Counted from the stretch's first letter, positions 54,813 through 64,000 are shown. The stretch is DNA of 64,000 nucleotides from Branchipolynoe longqiensis (GCA_030323885.1 CM059190.1:107351590-107415589); one strand, 5' to 3'. The notes: a model not told the origin generated them from the letters alone. Numbers and translations: made by a program.

Positions 54813-55050
54813 TGTGATATATGCGTAATAGACGTCTAGACCTGTGGTTAATATATGTTAACGATATGCAGAGTTGGGGACAAAGAGATATGCAAATGAG
54901 ATGACGTCATGGAAAGTTTAGCCGGCGGGTGAAGCGTGCCCTACGCCGTGAATAAACCATTCAGTAACCAGAAGTCAAAGTGTTCAGATGTTGTACTTTC
55001 ACCCTAGCTAAGTACCCCACCCCTTACTAACGCCTACCATACTAGTCTAA
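54813..55050 (+). mobile_element. Gypsy-like 3' LTR
   Basis: Starts TGTGATATATGCG right after the PPT-like tract. Contains a poly(A) signal AATAAA (54951) with a GTG/CAAAGTGTTC-rich stretch downstream. The 3' border is uncertain (perhaps TCTAACA near 55050). Confidence 0.5.
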
Positions 55051-55109
55051 CATAGTTACCTCCCCGCATATGTTTCTTTTTCTCTTATCTTGTTCTTTAC
55101 CTACCAGGG

Positions 55110-55860
55110 GCCGTATGCACGAATCGGGGTTAGGCTTAGCCGGAGTTAAGACACTAGCCGCGGATAGCTACCTCAGGGTAGCAGCGGGTTTGAGAAATGT
55201 GTGAATCGGTATGCACCAATGTTTTAGCCGCTGCGGATAGCTAACCGTGAGTTTATTTATAGATTTGGGAATTCCCTCTGCGTTTCTACCCATATATTAG
55301 GCTCAAATCTATTGAATGCGATCATATTTAACAGAATTACATACGCAATAAGTGAACTTTGATCAATTTAACCCTAAATGCGAAGCATTATTAAGGCTAC
55401 CGCCGCATTGGCGGTGATATTAGTAGTTATATTTTCGAATCGACGAACGTAAAGTAAACAAATCGCCGCCGCCGCCGCATCGACGTCGCTGTCCATACTG
55501 GCGGCGGCGGCGATTTGTTTACTGTACGTTCGCCGATTCGAAAATATAACTATTAATATCGCCGCCAATGCGGCGTTAGCCTTAATAACCCTTCGAATTT
55601 AGGGTTAAATTGATAAAAGTTCACTTATTACGTATGTAATTCTGTTAAATATGATCGCATTCAATAGATTGAGAGCCACACACGCACACTAACCGCCCCG
55701 GCTAGGCGTAAAACCTGATTTGAAAATGGTTTAGCTTAGCCTAGGCTACGGTCGGCGGTTAGCCCTACCTCCGATTGGTGCATACCGAATTTTCACATTT
55801 AGCCCTGCGGGGATACCTTAGCCGCGGTTAAGGCCCTAACCCCGATTGGTGCATACAGGC
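55110..55860. mobile_element. 751-bp MITE with TSD CCAGGG and a central palindrome
   Basis: TSD CCAGGG at 55104-55109 and 55861-55866. TIRs GCCGTATGCACGAATCGGGG and GCCTGTATGCACCAATCGGG (reverse complement of right) continue through TTAGG. Internal repeats of the TIR motif (CGGTATGCACCAAT) lie about 100 bp in from each end. No coding capacity. The superfamily is not assigned. Confidence 0.87.
55302..55673. repeat. 372-bp palindrome, arms about 175 bp, loop about 22 nt
   Basis: Left arm CTCAAATCTATTGAATGCGA ... AATCGCCGCCGCCGCC; the right arm is its near-perfect reverse complement. Differences are scattered single bases. It would fold into a very stable hairpin. Confidence 0.93.
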
Positions 55861-56089
55861 CCAGGGGTATAGCTAGCCCTTTAACGATGTGTACTCCTAA
55901 TTTTGGCAGGGGGATTAGGGGGCCGCTTACGGCGTCACACCCTTCCGAATATGAAATCATATCTAAGTAACGCCCCCCCACCCCCCCTCTCTCTCTCTTT
56001 ATTATTTTTTAATTTAATTTTTTGTTGACAAAAAGATGTGGACGTTTTGGCGTGCGCGTGTACACCGAGCCACGCCCCTGCCTATCGTT

Positions 56090-56257
56090 CATGTTTTGCT
56101 TATTTTCCTGTATTTGTCTATCTGTATATTGTTGTAGATTTGTTTACTGTGTAGAGGCAATTGTGATTAGGGTTGGAAGACCAGTGCATTAGCATTGACA
56201 ACATGTTATTCAAAGGATTGAAAACACTTGAACCAAAAACAAAAAAAAAGTAAAGCA
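56090..56257 (+). mobile_element. LINE 3' end, second copy
   Basis: TTTGCTTATTTTCCTGTATT, GGCAATTGTGATTAGGGTTG and GATTGAAAACACTTGAACC, then an A-rich tail. Matches 46805-46990. Confidence 0.72.
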
Positions 56258-56309
56258 TCAATCGTTTCAGGGACATTCACAGAAGCGCTTCTCGTATAGA
56301 AACAAATAC

Positions 56310-57085
56310 CTGATAGTGATGGTGGTGGTGGTTGTAGTGGTCATGTTGATGATGGTGGTAATGATTATAGTGATGGTGATGATGAAGGTGGTGATAATGA
56401 TGATGATGTTGTTGGTTGAGTTTTACGTCCTGACAACATCTCAGGTCATATTAGGACGGGTACCGGCTTGTGACAATACGCACTCAGGTTGACTTTATAG
56501 TGCTGCCTCCCTGGGAAATCAGGCCGCCAGTATCATGACCCCATATCTCACACATTCACATTATTCTGATACTGTGCTAACCTGTCCTTGTCCTATCCTA
56601 TTATTGTCGAGTGCCAGGCTAAGTAGCGACAAGTTTCAATTTGAAAAGTTATTGGTTTGACTCAGCTGGGATTCGAATTCGCGACTTTCCACACGGGAAT
56701 TCAGCGTTCTACCGATTCGGCTACCACGTCCGGTCGTAATGGTGATGATGACGCCGATTATTATGGCGATGGTGATGATGGTGATGTTGGTGGTGATGAT
56801 GAAGGTGGTGATAATGGTGATGGAAATTATGACAATAATAGTGATTGCTATAGTGATGATGGTGGTGATTGAAACGTTTATTGTGATGGTAATAGTGATT
56901 GTGGTGATGATGGTAGTAGTCATGACGATGGTGGTTGTGGTGGTGATGATGATGGTGGTTGTGATTATGTTGATGATGATGGTGGAGGTGATGATGGTGG
57001 CAATGATGATCACAATATCCATGGTGGTGATGACGATGATGATGATGTAGATGATGATAATCATACTGCTGCTGGTGATGATGAT
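56310..57085. repeat. (GATGGT)n microsatellite, split by SINE-A
   Basis: GATG/GTG/GAT units on both sides of the SINE. Frames read as runs of Asp/Gly, Met/Val or His and are not coding. Confidence 0.93.
56412..56735 (-). mobile_element. SINE-A, full length, inserted in the (GATG)n tract
   Basis: The minus-strand head is GACGTGGTAGCCGAATCGGT and GCGAATTCGAATCCCAGC; body and GTAAAACTCAACC tail present. Confidence 0.85.
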
Positions 57086-57800
57086 GAAGAAGAAGTCTCT
57101 GAAGAAATATCAATGTTGAACAATGCAAAAACACTTAAGCGAGAAGCGAGCTGAATCCATGTAAATCAAGGCCTCATTTCACAATGGTGCTCTCACTTTA
57201 TCTTCAGTTCCAGCTAATCAAAACTTTCTGATCTAAGACTCACACTATCTCTTGTATTATCACACACAAAAACCCACATAGAGAAACGAAAATAAAATAA
57301 GAGTAGCTTAAGTGTGGGTGACTAATGTGGCTGGTGCGTTATTTATACGGGCCCCAGGGTGAGTGGGCTTTGTAGGGTGTCTTTCAGATGTGGCTAGATA
57401 ATTGTCTGTCGCGAAGCCCTGTAGGCGCATCCTGCCCCCACCGCTACACTCAGCTATGTAAGTCTTCACCGGAAGTAGCCAAGTGCCGCGCTCCTTTTTC
57501 CCGCCCTCGCGTGACGGCGCCACTATCGATGTCACTTAGGTGTCTGCAGTTGGGAGCTGCAGACGAGCAGCAGAGCGGAAACGAGGACATCGGGGTGGTT
57601 GGGTGAATGCGCATGCGCATGCGCAATGCTTTCATCTGGTATGACCTTTGTGAGCTGCGCCGCCTACACACAGCCATCTTTTATATGTTTATATATAATG
57701 TGTGTATATATATACATGCATAGATATAAGAAAGAGGTGGTTTGTTCAGAGAAAACCATCGGGTGTAAGCTCATATCGAAAGATATGACGGACACAGAAC
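57086..57800. other. Unique sequence, no gene recognised
   Basis: 57380-57670 is more GC-rich and open in more than one frame on each strand for about 70 codons, without a domain, start context or splice pattern. 57605-57630 has GCGCATGCGCATGCGC. Confidence 0.45.
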
Positions 57801-57824
57801 TTCAGCAGTGTAATAACTACCAAG

Positions 57825-58935
57825 ACTCGATACCTACTTGTCTACTTCACAAGCTTGTCGACTTGCCCACTTTACAAGCATGGTGTGTTAGCAAGGCTTG
57901 TCTACTTGACTACTTTACAAGCATCTCATATTATCGAAGCGTGTATACTTGCCTACATTAAAAGCATGTCACATTACTAAGGATTGTCTACTTGCCCACT
58001 TCAAAAGCATGTCATATTACTAAGGCTTTTCTATTTAGCTACTTTAAAAGTGTGTGATATTACCAAGACTTGTCTACTTGCCTACTTTAAAAGATTGTCA
58101 TATTACTAAGGCGTGTCTACTTGCCAACTTTAAAAGCATGTCATATTACCAAGGATTGTCTACTTGCCTACTTTAAAAGCATGTCATATTACCAAGGCTT
58201 GTCTACTTGCCTACTTTAAAAGCATGTCATATTACCAAGGCTTGTCTACTTGCCTACTTTAAAAGCATGTCATATTACCAAGGCTTGTCGACTTGCCTAC
58301 TTTAAAAGCATGTCATATCACCTAGGATTGTCTAATTGCCTACTTTAAAATCATGTCATATTACCAAGGCTTGTCTAGTTGCCTACTTTAAAAGCATGTC
58401 ATATTACTAAGTCTTGTATACCTGCCCACAAAGGAGCAGGCCGTAGCTCAGGCGGTAGCATGTCCACCTGTGAATGTGTCGGTCATCCTATCAATCCTGC
58501 TTAGCGGACCCATTTGCAGTTTGGGTTATTTCCTTTCCAACCACTGGTCCACAACTGGTTCATCAAAGGCTGTGGTATGTGCCATTCTGTCTTTTGGAAA
58601 GTGCATATAAAAGACCTCTTGCTGCTTATCAGAAAGAGTAGCCTATGGGGTGGCAGCAGGTTTCCTCCAAAGAAATATGTCAGAACGACCATATGCTTGA
58701 TGTACAATAGCCGATGATACAAATCAAAGAGCTCTAGAGGCATTGTTAAATAAAGCAAGGTTTACTTTTTTTTCTACTTGACTATATTAAAAGCATGTCA
58801 TGTTACTAAATCTTGTCTACTTGACCACTTTAAAGGTATGTCATATTACTAAGGCTTGACTGCTTGCCTACTTTGAAAGCATGTCATATTACCTAGGCTT
58901 GTCTACTTGCCTACATTAAAAAGGTCATATAAAAT
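57825..58935. repeat. About 43-bp minisatellite, split by SINE-B
   Basis: The unit contains AAGGCTTGTCTACTTGCCTA and CTTTAAAAGCATGTCATATT with ACC. About 14 units before 58436 and about 4 after 58770. Confidence 0.92.
58436..58770 (+). mobile_element. SINE-B, full length, inside the 43-bp array
   Basis: tRNA-like head CAGGCCGTAGCTCAGGCGGT, core TTTCCTCCAAAGAAATATGT, CAGAACGACCATATGCTTGA and CAATAGCCGATGAT, tail TTAAATAAAGCAAGG, then poly-T. Confidence 0.85.
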
Positions 58936-59043
58936 ATTTACATATTAATCTATGATATTTATTTAATTTGGTATTCTAAACTGTAGCGCAAATGTTTTGT
59001 AACAAACTTGCAAAATCCATGGCTTGTCTCACTGTTTCAACAG

Positions 59044-59391
59044 ACCAGACGGGATGGCCGAATGAGTTAGAGCGTCCGACTCACGTGCTGGTAGATCGTG
59101 GGGGCATGGGTTCGAACCCTGGTCGAGTCAAACCAATGACTTAAAAATTGTTACTTGTCGCTTCCTAGTCAGGCACTCGGCATTAATAGGATAGGGCAAA
59201 GACTGGTTGGCTCAGTGTCAGGATAATATGACTGAGTGGGATATTGGGTTATGGTGCCGGCGGCCTGGTTTCCCAGTGGGACAGCACTATAAAGTCGCCC
59301 TGAGTGCGCACTGTCACAAGTCAGTACTCGTCCTGATATGACCTTAGATGTTGCTAGGATGTAAAACAACAACAAAACAAACAAACAAAAA
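59044..59391 (+). mobile_element. SINE-A, full length with 13-bp TSD
   Basis: ACTGTTTCAACAG at 59031-59043 and 59392-59404. Head GACGGGATGGCCGAATGAGT and GGGTTCGAACCCTGGTC, complete body, tail AAAACAACAACAAAACAAAC. Confidence 0.92.
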
Positions 59392-59447
59392 ACTGTTTCA
59401 ACAGGCGCCATGTCCTTCGCGCTGGTTTGTTTTGCTTTGACATATCC

Positions 59448-59582
59448 CCCAGATAGCACACAGCCGTCGGGCCAACGTCGGCCGCGGCCGCGCCGTCGGG
59501 CCGACGTTGTTTTGTCCAGCTGACGGCGGGAGGTTGGACAAAACAACATCGGCCCGACGGCGGCAAATGCCATCGGCCCGAC
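59448..59582. mobile_element. GC-rich hairpin-bearing MITE fragment
   Basis: GTCGGGCCGACGTTGTTTTG TCCA (59495-59518) pairs with 59535-59558 (one mismatch over 24 bp, 16-nt loop). The flanks repeat GCCGTCGGGCC words. Related to 60640-60849. Confidence 0.7.
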
Positions 59583-59589
59583 ACAATAT

Positions 59590-59918
59590 ATTTATTCAAA
59601 ATTAATAGAAAACCTTATAAATTTAATATAATCTTTTTGGTAAACATGTTTTCTATATGAGTACCAAGCGATTTGGTGTGGTTTTAGAGATATTTCACTT
59701 TTTCTGTATGGGTTAGGGTTAGGGTTAGGTTTAGGGTTAGGGTTAGGGTTAGGTATAGGGTAGGGGTAGGGTTAGGGTTTAACTCAATTAAATACAGAAA
59801 AAGTGAAATATCTCTAAAACCACACCACCTATTAACAAATCGCTTGGTACACATACCAAAAATATTATATTTAATTTATTCGGTTAGGGTTCTTGATTTC
59901 TATTAATTTTGAATAAAA
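59590..59918. repeat. Inverted repeat with telomeric repeats at its centre
   Basis: Left arm 59590-59710 and right arm 59790-59918 are reverse complements with substitutions (GTTTTAGAGATATTTCACTT against AAGTGAAATATCTCTAAAAC). Arms belong to the family at 47165-47660. Confidence 0.9.
59709..59780 (+). repeat. Interstitial telomeric tract (TTAGGG)n
   Basis: About 12 units of GGTTAG with variants TTTAGGG, TATAGGG and GGGGTAGGG. It lies in the loop of the inverted repeat. Confidence 0.92.
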
Positions 59919-59948
59919 CTAATGTTTTCAGAAAAAACCAAGATGGCG

Positions 59949-60095
59949 GTGCTTCGTCAACATTCTGTACCAGATAATACAATTCAAATCGTATTAACAC
60001 GAATAATTCCATTAATACGTTGTAATAAATTACAAAACTTTTATAAAATAATCTAAACATATTAATAGACAAACCTGTTAAATAATTCCTTAAAA
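59949..60095 (+). repeat. Empty-site copy of a local duplication
   Basis: TCAAATCGTATTAACACGAA, TAATTCCATTAATACGTTGT and TAATCTAAACATATTAATAG recur at 60190-60231 and 60581-60655, where the solo LTR splits the copy. Confidence 0.82.
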
Positions 60096-60231
60096 TTCCT
60101 GCGATTTCTGGAGTTATTTGTAGAAAAAGAATGCTGCTCAACGATCGAATGTCCTCCTCTGGCGACTCGAACCATCAACATTCCGTACCGGATAATTCAA
60201 ATCGTATTAACACGAATAATTCCATTAATAC

Positions 60232-60576
60232 TGTAGTAGTCTGTACATGAGCGCTACTACCATGCGGTAGCAGCGGAGACTACGCCGTACACCAGCACAG
60301 TACCTCTATACTGCGCCAGGTGGCGGCATGGGTAGTCACCGGGCAGACCCCAACTGGGCTGCCCTCTACTGCGGGTGGCTGACCCCCCCCCCCCCCACAC
60401 ACACACCTATAGAGTCGATGTGGGATCTGGCGAGTCAGGGAGCAGGTCAGACAACTACTGACGCCGCGGAGAGCAGATGGTTCAATAAACCAAGTTTAAG
60501 CGTACTCTGATTGAATCTTGGTGTTCTTCCGTGAGTAACCGAGTGAGTGAGAGTCGGAGGGCCGTGGGCCATTACA
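60232..60576 (+). mobile_element. Solo LTR, 345 bp, TSD ATAC
   Basis: Begins TGTAGTAGTCTGTACATGAG and ends GGGCCATTACA (TG...CA). Flanked by ATAC at 60228-60231 and 60577-60580. Contains AATAAA (60484) followed by TTGAATCTTGGTGTTCTTCC. The duplicated flank at 59949-60095 shows the unoccupied site. Confidence 0.8.
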
Positions 60577-60639
60577 ATACATCGTAATAAATTACCAAAC
60601 TTTTAGAAAATAATCTAAACATATTAATAAACAAACCTG

Positions 60640-60849
60640 TTAAATAATTCCAAATGTGCAAAACGAATGAAAACGATTGAAAACCAGCGGCAGGCCATCA
60701 CCAAATGTGCAAAATGATTGAAACCCAGCGGCGGGCCACCACCGTCGGTCCGACGGTGGCCTGACGGTGGCAAATATGTGGCGACGGTACAACCAATAGC
60801 CAATGTCAGCCCGACGACTGTGTGCCATCTGGGATCCCACACTGCACTG
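60640..60849. mobile_element. GC-rich MITE fragment cut by gap
   Basis: GGCGGGCCACCACCGTCGGT, CCGACGGTGGCCTGACGGTG is self-complementary. GACGACTGTGTGCCATCTGG is the reverse-orientation match of 59450-59470. Confidence 0.65.
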
Positions 60850-61347
60850 NNNNNNNNNNNNNNNNNNNNNNNNNNNNNNNNNNNNNNNNNNNNNNNNNNN
60901 NNNNNNNNNNNNNNNNNNNNNNNNNNNNNNNNNNNNNNNNNNNNNNNNNNNNNNNNNNNNNNNNNNNNNNNNNNNNNNNNNNNNNNNNNNNNNNNNNNNN
61001 NNNNNNNNNNNNNNNNNNNNNNNNNNNNNNNNNNNNNNNNNNNNNNNNNNNNNNNNNNNNNNNNNNNNNNNNNNNNNNNNNNNNNNNNNNNNNNNNNNNN
61101 NNNNNNNNNNNNNNNNNNNNNNNNNNNNNNNNNNNNNNNNNNNNNNNNNNNNNNNNNNNNNNNNNNNNNNNNNNNNNNNNNNNNNNNNNNNNNNNNNNNN
61201 NNNNNNNNNNNNNNNNNNNNNNNNNNNNNNNNNNNNNNNNNNNNNNNNNNNNNNNNNNNNNNNNNNNNNNNNNNNNNNNNNNNNNNNNNNNNNNNNNNNN
61301 NNNNNNNNNNNNNNNNNNNNNNNNNNNNNNNNNNNNNNNNNNNNNNN
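60850..61347. other. Assembly gap, about 500 N (498 counted)
   Basis: Placeholder run of N. Frames across it are meaningless. Confidence 0.99.
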
Positions 61348-61419
61348 GATATTGGGTCGATGCAATATATCATTTTTCTATTGTTTACATTATGATGAGT
61401 GTCTGCTTCTCCCACTGGC

Positions 61420-61930
61420 ACCTCTCACTCACCCTCTTCCCTCCCACTCACCTTCTTCCCTCCCACCCACCCTCTCCCCTCCCACCCACCCTCTTCCCTC
61501 CCCTCTACCTCTCCCCCATCACCTTCCCCACACTGCATCGCTTACACCCTTCCCCTTTCCACAAACCTCCTTCACTCAGTCCCAGCCTCCCTCTCACTAC
61601 CCGCCCCTCCTGCCCCCACAACCCCATCTCCCTCCCACTCGCCCGCCCCTCTTCCCCCCACCTATCCCAATCTTCCATTCCTACCCCCGCCCCTCCTCTC
61701 CCCCACTTCCCCCAATCTCCCTCCCACCGTCCCGCCCTCCTCCCTCCTCCCCCACTACACAACCCCTTTGCCCCAACCCCCCACTAAACCACCCTCCCTC
61801 ACCCCTCTCCACTCCCCTAACCCCACTTGACCACTTCCCTAACCGCACTTTCACCCCTTCCCTTAGCCCGCCCTCCCCCCTCCCCGGCACCCCTCCGCCC
61901 GCCACCCCCCTCCCCTCTCCCCCCCGAGAG
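61420..61930. repeat. C/T-rich low-complexity tract
   Basis: CTCCCACCCACC-like sequence, weakly periodic (CACCCTCTTCCCTCC at 61430-61500). Pro/Ser-rich frames are artefacts. Confidence 0.85.
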
Positions 61931-62340
61931 CAGCCATTAGGCCTGACATCCAACATTGCTCTATTACCTAGATTTATGTTCCCAACCGACCAATCATAGA
62001 CCAGGGCCTTTGATGGTGGTATTTTGCCATTAAATCGGTCCACATAATCTACACAGACATCACTCACACCATCTGCCGGTTTGTTTGCCTTTCATATATA
62101 TGTTGTTCTCTCCCCGGAAAACAACGAATGGTTTATGCGCCCAAGCGAAACAGTAGATGTTTTAGAACTGTGGAAGCCATGGACATTTGTCATAGCAAAT
62201 GAACATCATTATATTTCACGGTCTAAGCCGGTCTGTAGGTACTAACGACCAGGCACAGCTGGTATACAAGTGGTAAGAGGCACTCACAGGTGGCACCGAT
62301 GTGGCCAATCCTGTAACTACACAGGACCAGTAGATAGGAT
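61931..62340. other. Unique sequence, no gene recognised
   Basis: Nothing with domain, RNA or repeat signature was seen. Confidence 0.45.
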
Positions 62341-62347
62341 ATAGTGA

Positions 62348-62398
62348 GCATAGCATTGCATAGCATAGCATAGCATAGCATAGCATAGCATAAGGAAC
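62348..62398. repeat. (GCATA)n microsatellite
   Basis: About nine units. Confidence 0.95.
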
Positions 62399-62404
62399 TA
62401 TAGG

Positions 62405-62474
62405 GATTATAGAGCATATATATAATAGATTATAGAGCATATATATATATGCTCTATATATTATTCGAATATAT

Positions 62475-62529
<55 letters not shown>

Positions 62530-62548
62530 GCTCTGTAATCTATTATGG
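62405..62548. repeat. (TA)n with inverted-repeat ends
   Basis: ATAATAGATTATAGAGCATA (from 62420) pairs with TATGCTCTGTAATCTATTAT (to 62547) around pure TA tracts: a cruciform-prone element, perhaps a small MITE. Confidence 0.82.
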
Positions 62549-62737
62549 GAATATAAACAAGGACACTACCAGATCTTAGTTCCCTTTCTATATGTGATTT
62601 AGTACCTATGTACTGCTCCAGTTCCTGCTTCTGTCACACGGGCGTCACTTGTGAGTGGCGCCCGGCCTCCCTGATACCAGATGTGTCTGGTCAGTACCGC
62701 CTCCAGACCAGCGCTTATATTGTGTGTGTATATATAT
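62549..62737. other. Unique sequence, nothing recognised
   Basis: No coding or repeat signal except the flanking TA/GT tracts. Confidence 0.4.
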
Positions 62738-63295
62738 GTATGCAGGTATAGCAATACCTCAGGGAGTTTGACGTCCCTGCCCTGCAGAGTTGTAAACCAC
62801 TGCCTTGTGGTACATGTTCTTGACAGAACCGAAGGCTAAGGGAGCAAACTCTAAACAGAAAACCATGTCACTGTTGCAGAATTAAGGGCGGTTGATGTAT
62901 GGAACTCCCAACATCTCCCGACCAGCCTCTGCAGGGACAAATAGTTTTGCGCCTGTCTTGACATGTTCTTCCCGGTGTGAAACCTCTATTTGTTCCCGAG
63001 AGAGTGCCACTGGTAAACTTGCAAAAGCCAGCAGCACTTCAACACTTTTGCAGGCAGCTTTCATGAAATGTACAACCGCACAAAACACCATATTGGCTCG
63101 GTCATCCCCCGGGTTACCAAGGACCGCACTGCTCGAGGGTTCAAGGATACCATCAAGAGAAACCTGAAACTGAGAGACATTAAGACCGACTCATGGACGC
63201 AACTCTCATGGCAGAGAGCTAAATGGAGAGCGGCAGTCAAGTAATGAAAGCAGTCTTTGTCGCATCGCGACCGACAGCATGATGATGATGCTGAT
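62738..63295 (+). mobile_element. RTX copy 4, longest, retaining an RT C-terminus
   Basis: It has the 5' GCAGGTATAGCAATACC start, the shared body and a terminal ATGATGATG tail running into (TA)n. Unlike the other three copies it has about 140 extra bp between TACAACCGCA and AAATGGAGAGCGG, and these encode the end of a reverse transcriptase. It therefore looks like the parental form from which the shorter copies lost an internal segment. TSDs are hidden by flanking TA repeats. Confidence 0.75.
63068..63244 (+). pseudogene. C-terminal fragment of a non-LTR retrotransposon reverse transcriptase
   Basis: This open segment of 58 codons ends at TAA 63242-63244. It holds VTKDRTARGFKDTIKR, LKLRDIKTDSWTQL and QRAKWRAAVK. 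This resembles the extreme C-terminus of LINE polymerases, where a GRP-x-KRYKDT-like motif is followed by LK...W...A.DR..WR. No RT catalytic core is present, so the fragment is dead. The clade is not resolvable from this piece. The reading frame continues upstream into the RTX body but is soon closed. The short 3' UTR and (ATG)n tail follow at once. Confidence 0.7.
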
Positions 63296-63325
63296 ATATA
63301 TATATATATATACATACATATATGG
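63296..63325. repeat. (TA)n microsatellite
   Basis: Follows the RTX tail. Confidence 0.9.
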
Positions 63326-63620
63326 ATAGTGATAAACCCTTTATCGCGTATAATAAGCTCTGAAGTGGTCTCCCCCCCCCCCTGGGGTGGGTGGGGGGTG
63401 GGTCCTGCGTGCTCCACCCCCGCCCCCCTTACTTGGGGTGGGACTCTCCACTTGTGTGGTAGCATTCATATACATATGTGTGTGCTGTATAACCTATTAT
63501 GCAAGTATAAATGTAGTTGCACGGTTAGATTCACTAATGTTTTATGCAATATATATGCTGTATAAGCCATTATACGGGTATAACAAGGCCGGAAGTTTCC
63601 ATCTACTCCCCTATCTACTT
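63326..63620. repeat. Region with C/G-rich stretch and two short dispersed repeats
   Basis: GCTGTATAACCTATTATGC (63484) and GCTGTATAAGCCATTATACG (63558) match 5402, 30576 and 47071. CATCTACTCCCC and CAGTCATCGACTGG resemble 47680-47715. Confidence 0.6.
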
Positions 63621-63649
63621 TCCCCAGTCATCGACTGGAGGAGCCTGAT

Positions 63650-64000
63650 TGTGGTGGTGGGAGGTGTGGGGCGGGGGGAGTGGCTGGGGTTTTATGGTGA
63701 GGTATGACTGAGACTGGACCAGCAGCTGGTGTCAGGAGCGGGGGTGGGGGGGCAGAGAAGTGTTGGCTGTGTAAAGGTGGGGGTGGGGTGTCGGGAACGG
63801 AGGGTTAGAGAATGGTCGGTTGGCGTGTGTGGTTGGGTGTATGAGTGTGGGTAGGGTGTGTGCCAGAGAATGGTTGGTTTGTTTGGGTGCGTGTGTGGGG
63901 GCTGTCGGGTACGGTGGGTCAAAGAATAGTTGGATTGTCTGTTTGTGGGTGGGTGGGTGTTGTGAACAGGGAGTCAGAGAATGGTTGTCATGTGTGTGAG
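63650..64000. repeat. GTGGG/GTGTGTG-rich low-complexity tract
   Basis: AGAGAATGGTTGG-type words recur about every 60 bp (63810, 63865, 63925, 63975), a degenerate minisatellite running off the window end. Confidence 0.7.

Noticed and set aside
56636..57134. Ile/Thr-, His- and Met/Val-rich frames
   Set aside because: All are translations of the GATGGT microsatellite.
57388..57677. Overlapping frames of about 72-75 codons on both strands
   Set aside because: Moderate GC content makes both strands open. No domain, splice or start evidence.
60803..61999. Frames of 240-400 codons around the second gap
   Set aside because: They consist mainly of unknown residues across the Ns; the flanking part is C/T-rich repeat.

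Overview
The window is eukaryotic nuclear DNA from an invertebrate, most likely a mollusc and plausibly a gastropod. Three things support this: a phase 1-1 intron-flanked exon, several tRNA-headed SINE families (one with a 3' core I recognise from mollusc genomes), and a two-gene Harbinger transposon. No bacterial operon, rRNA gene, intact tRNA gene or CRISPR array is visible. The species call is inference. Two runs of N (34630-34629+500 and 60850-61347) break the scaffold.

Only one exon of a host gene is convincingly recognisable: 10525-10797 on the minus strand, an immunoglobulin domain matching the first Ig domain of FGFRL1 (fibroblast growth factor receptor-like 1), with good acceptor and donor sites. 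Both flanking introns start with tandem arrays built from the exon boundary. Upstream, about 42 units of 49 bp each carry a complete-looking 3' splice site. Downstream there are three decayed copies of the exon's last 20 bases plus donor. Most of 1-34629 is probably intron or flank of this gene. It is very rich in minisatellites (periods 14, 19, 20, 34, 40, 49, 60, about 66, about 75, about 80 and 90 bp) and in C/G homopolymers, with SINE fragments, MITEs and a small retroposon family (called RTX here) between them.

Right of the first gap the composition changes to AT-rich DNA: a 60-bp array (36455-36900), a diverged satellite with units of very roughly 160-200 bp (37950-40030), many SINEs and MITEs, and a Harbinger element of about 5.8 kb (48630 to about 54470). 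That element carries a plus-strand MADF DNA-binding gene (49020-51616, degraded) and a convergent minus-strand DDE transposase (54038-52734) whose only interruption is one TAG codon. A polypyrimidine tract lies between the two genes. Farther right are a gypsy-like 3' LTR (54813), a 751-bp MITE containing a palindrome of about 370 bp (55110-55860), a (GAT)n region, a 43-bp array split by a SINE, an interstitial telomeric tract at the centre of an inverted repeat (59590-59918), a solo LTR with its empty-site paralogue next to it (60232-60576), and an RTX copy that keeps the C-terminus of a non-LTR reverse transcriptase (63068-63244).

Repeat family names used here are local labels: SINE-A (about 340 bp), SINE-B, SINE-C, SINE-D, MITE-F (AT-rich, ends in GCATAGTCCGATG), MITE-P (ends CAGTAAAACCTCTCTAA), MITE-H (ends GGCCCTGTCA) and RTX (a retroposon with an (ATG)n tail).
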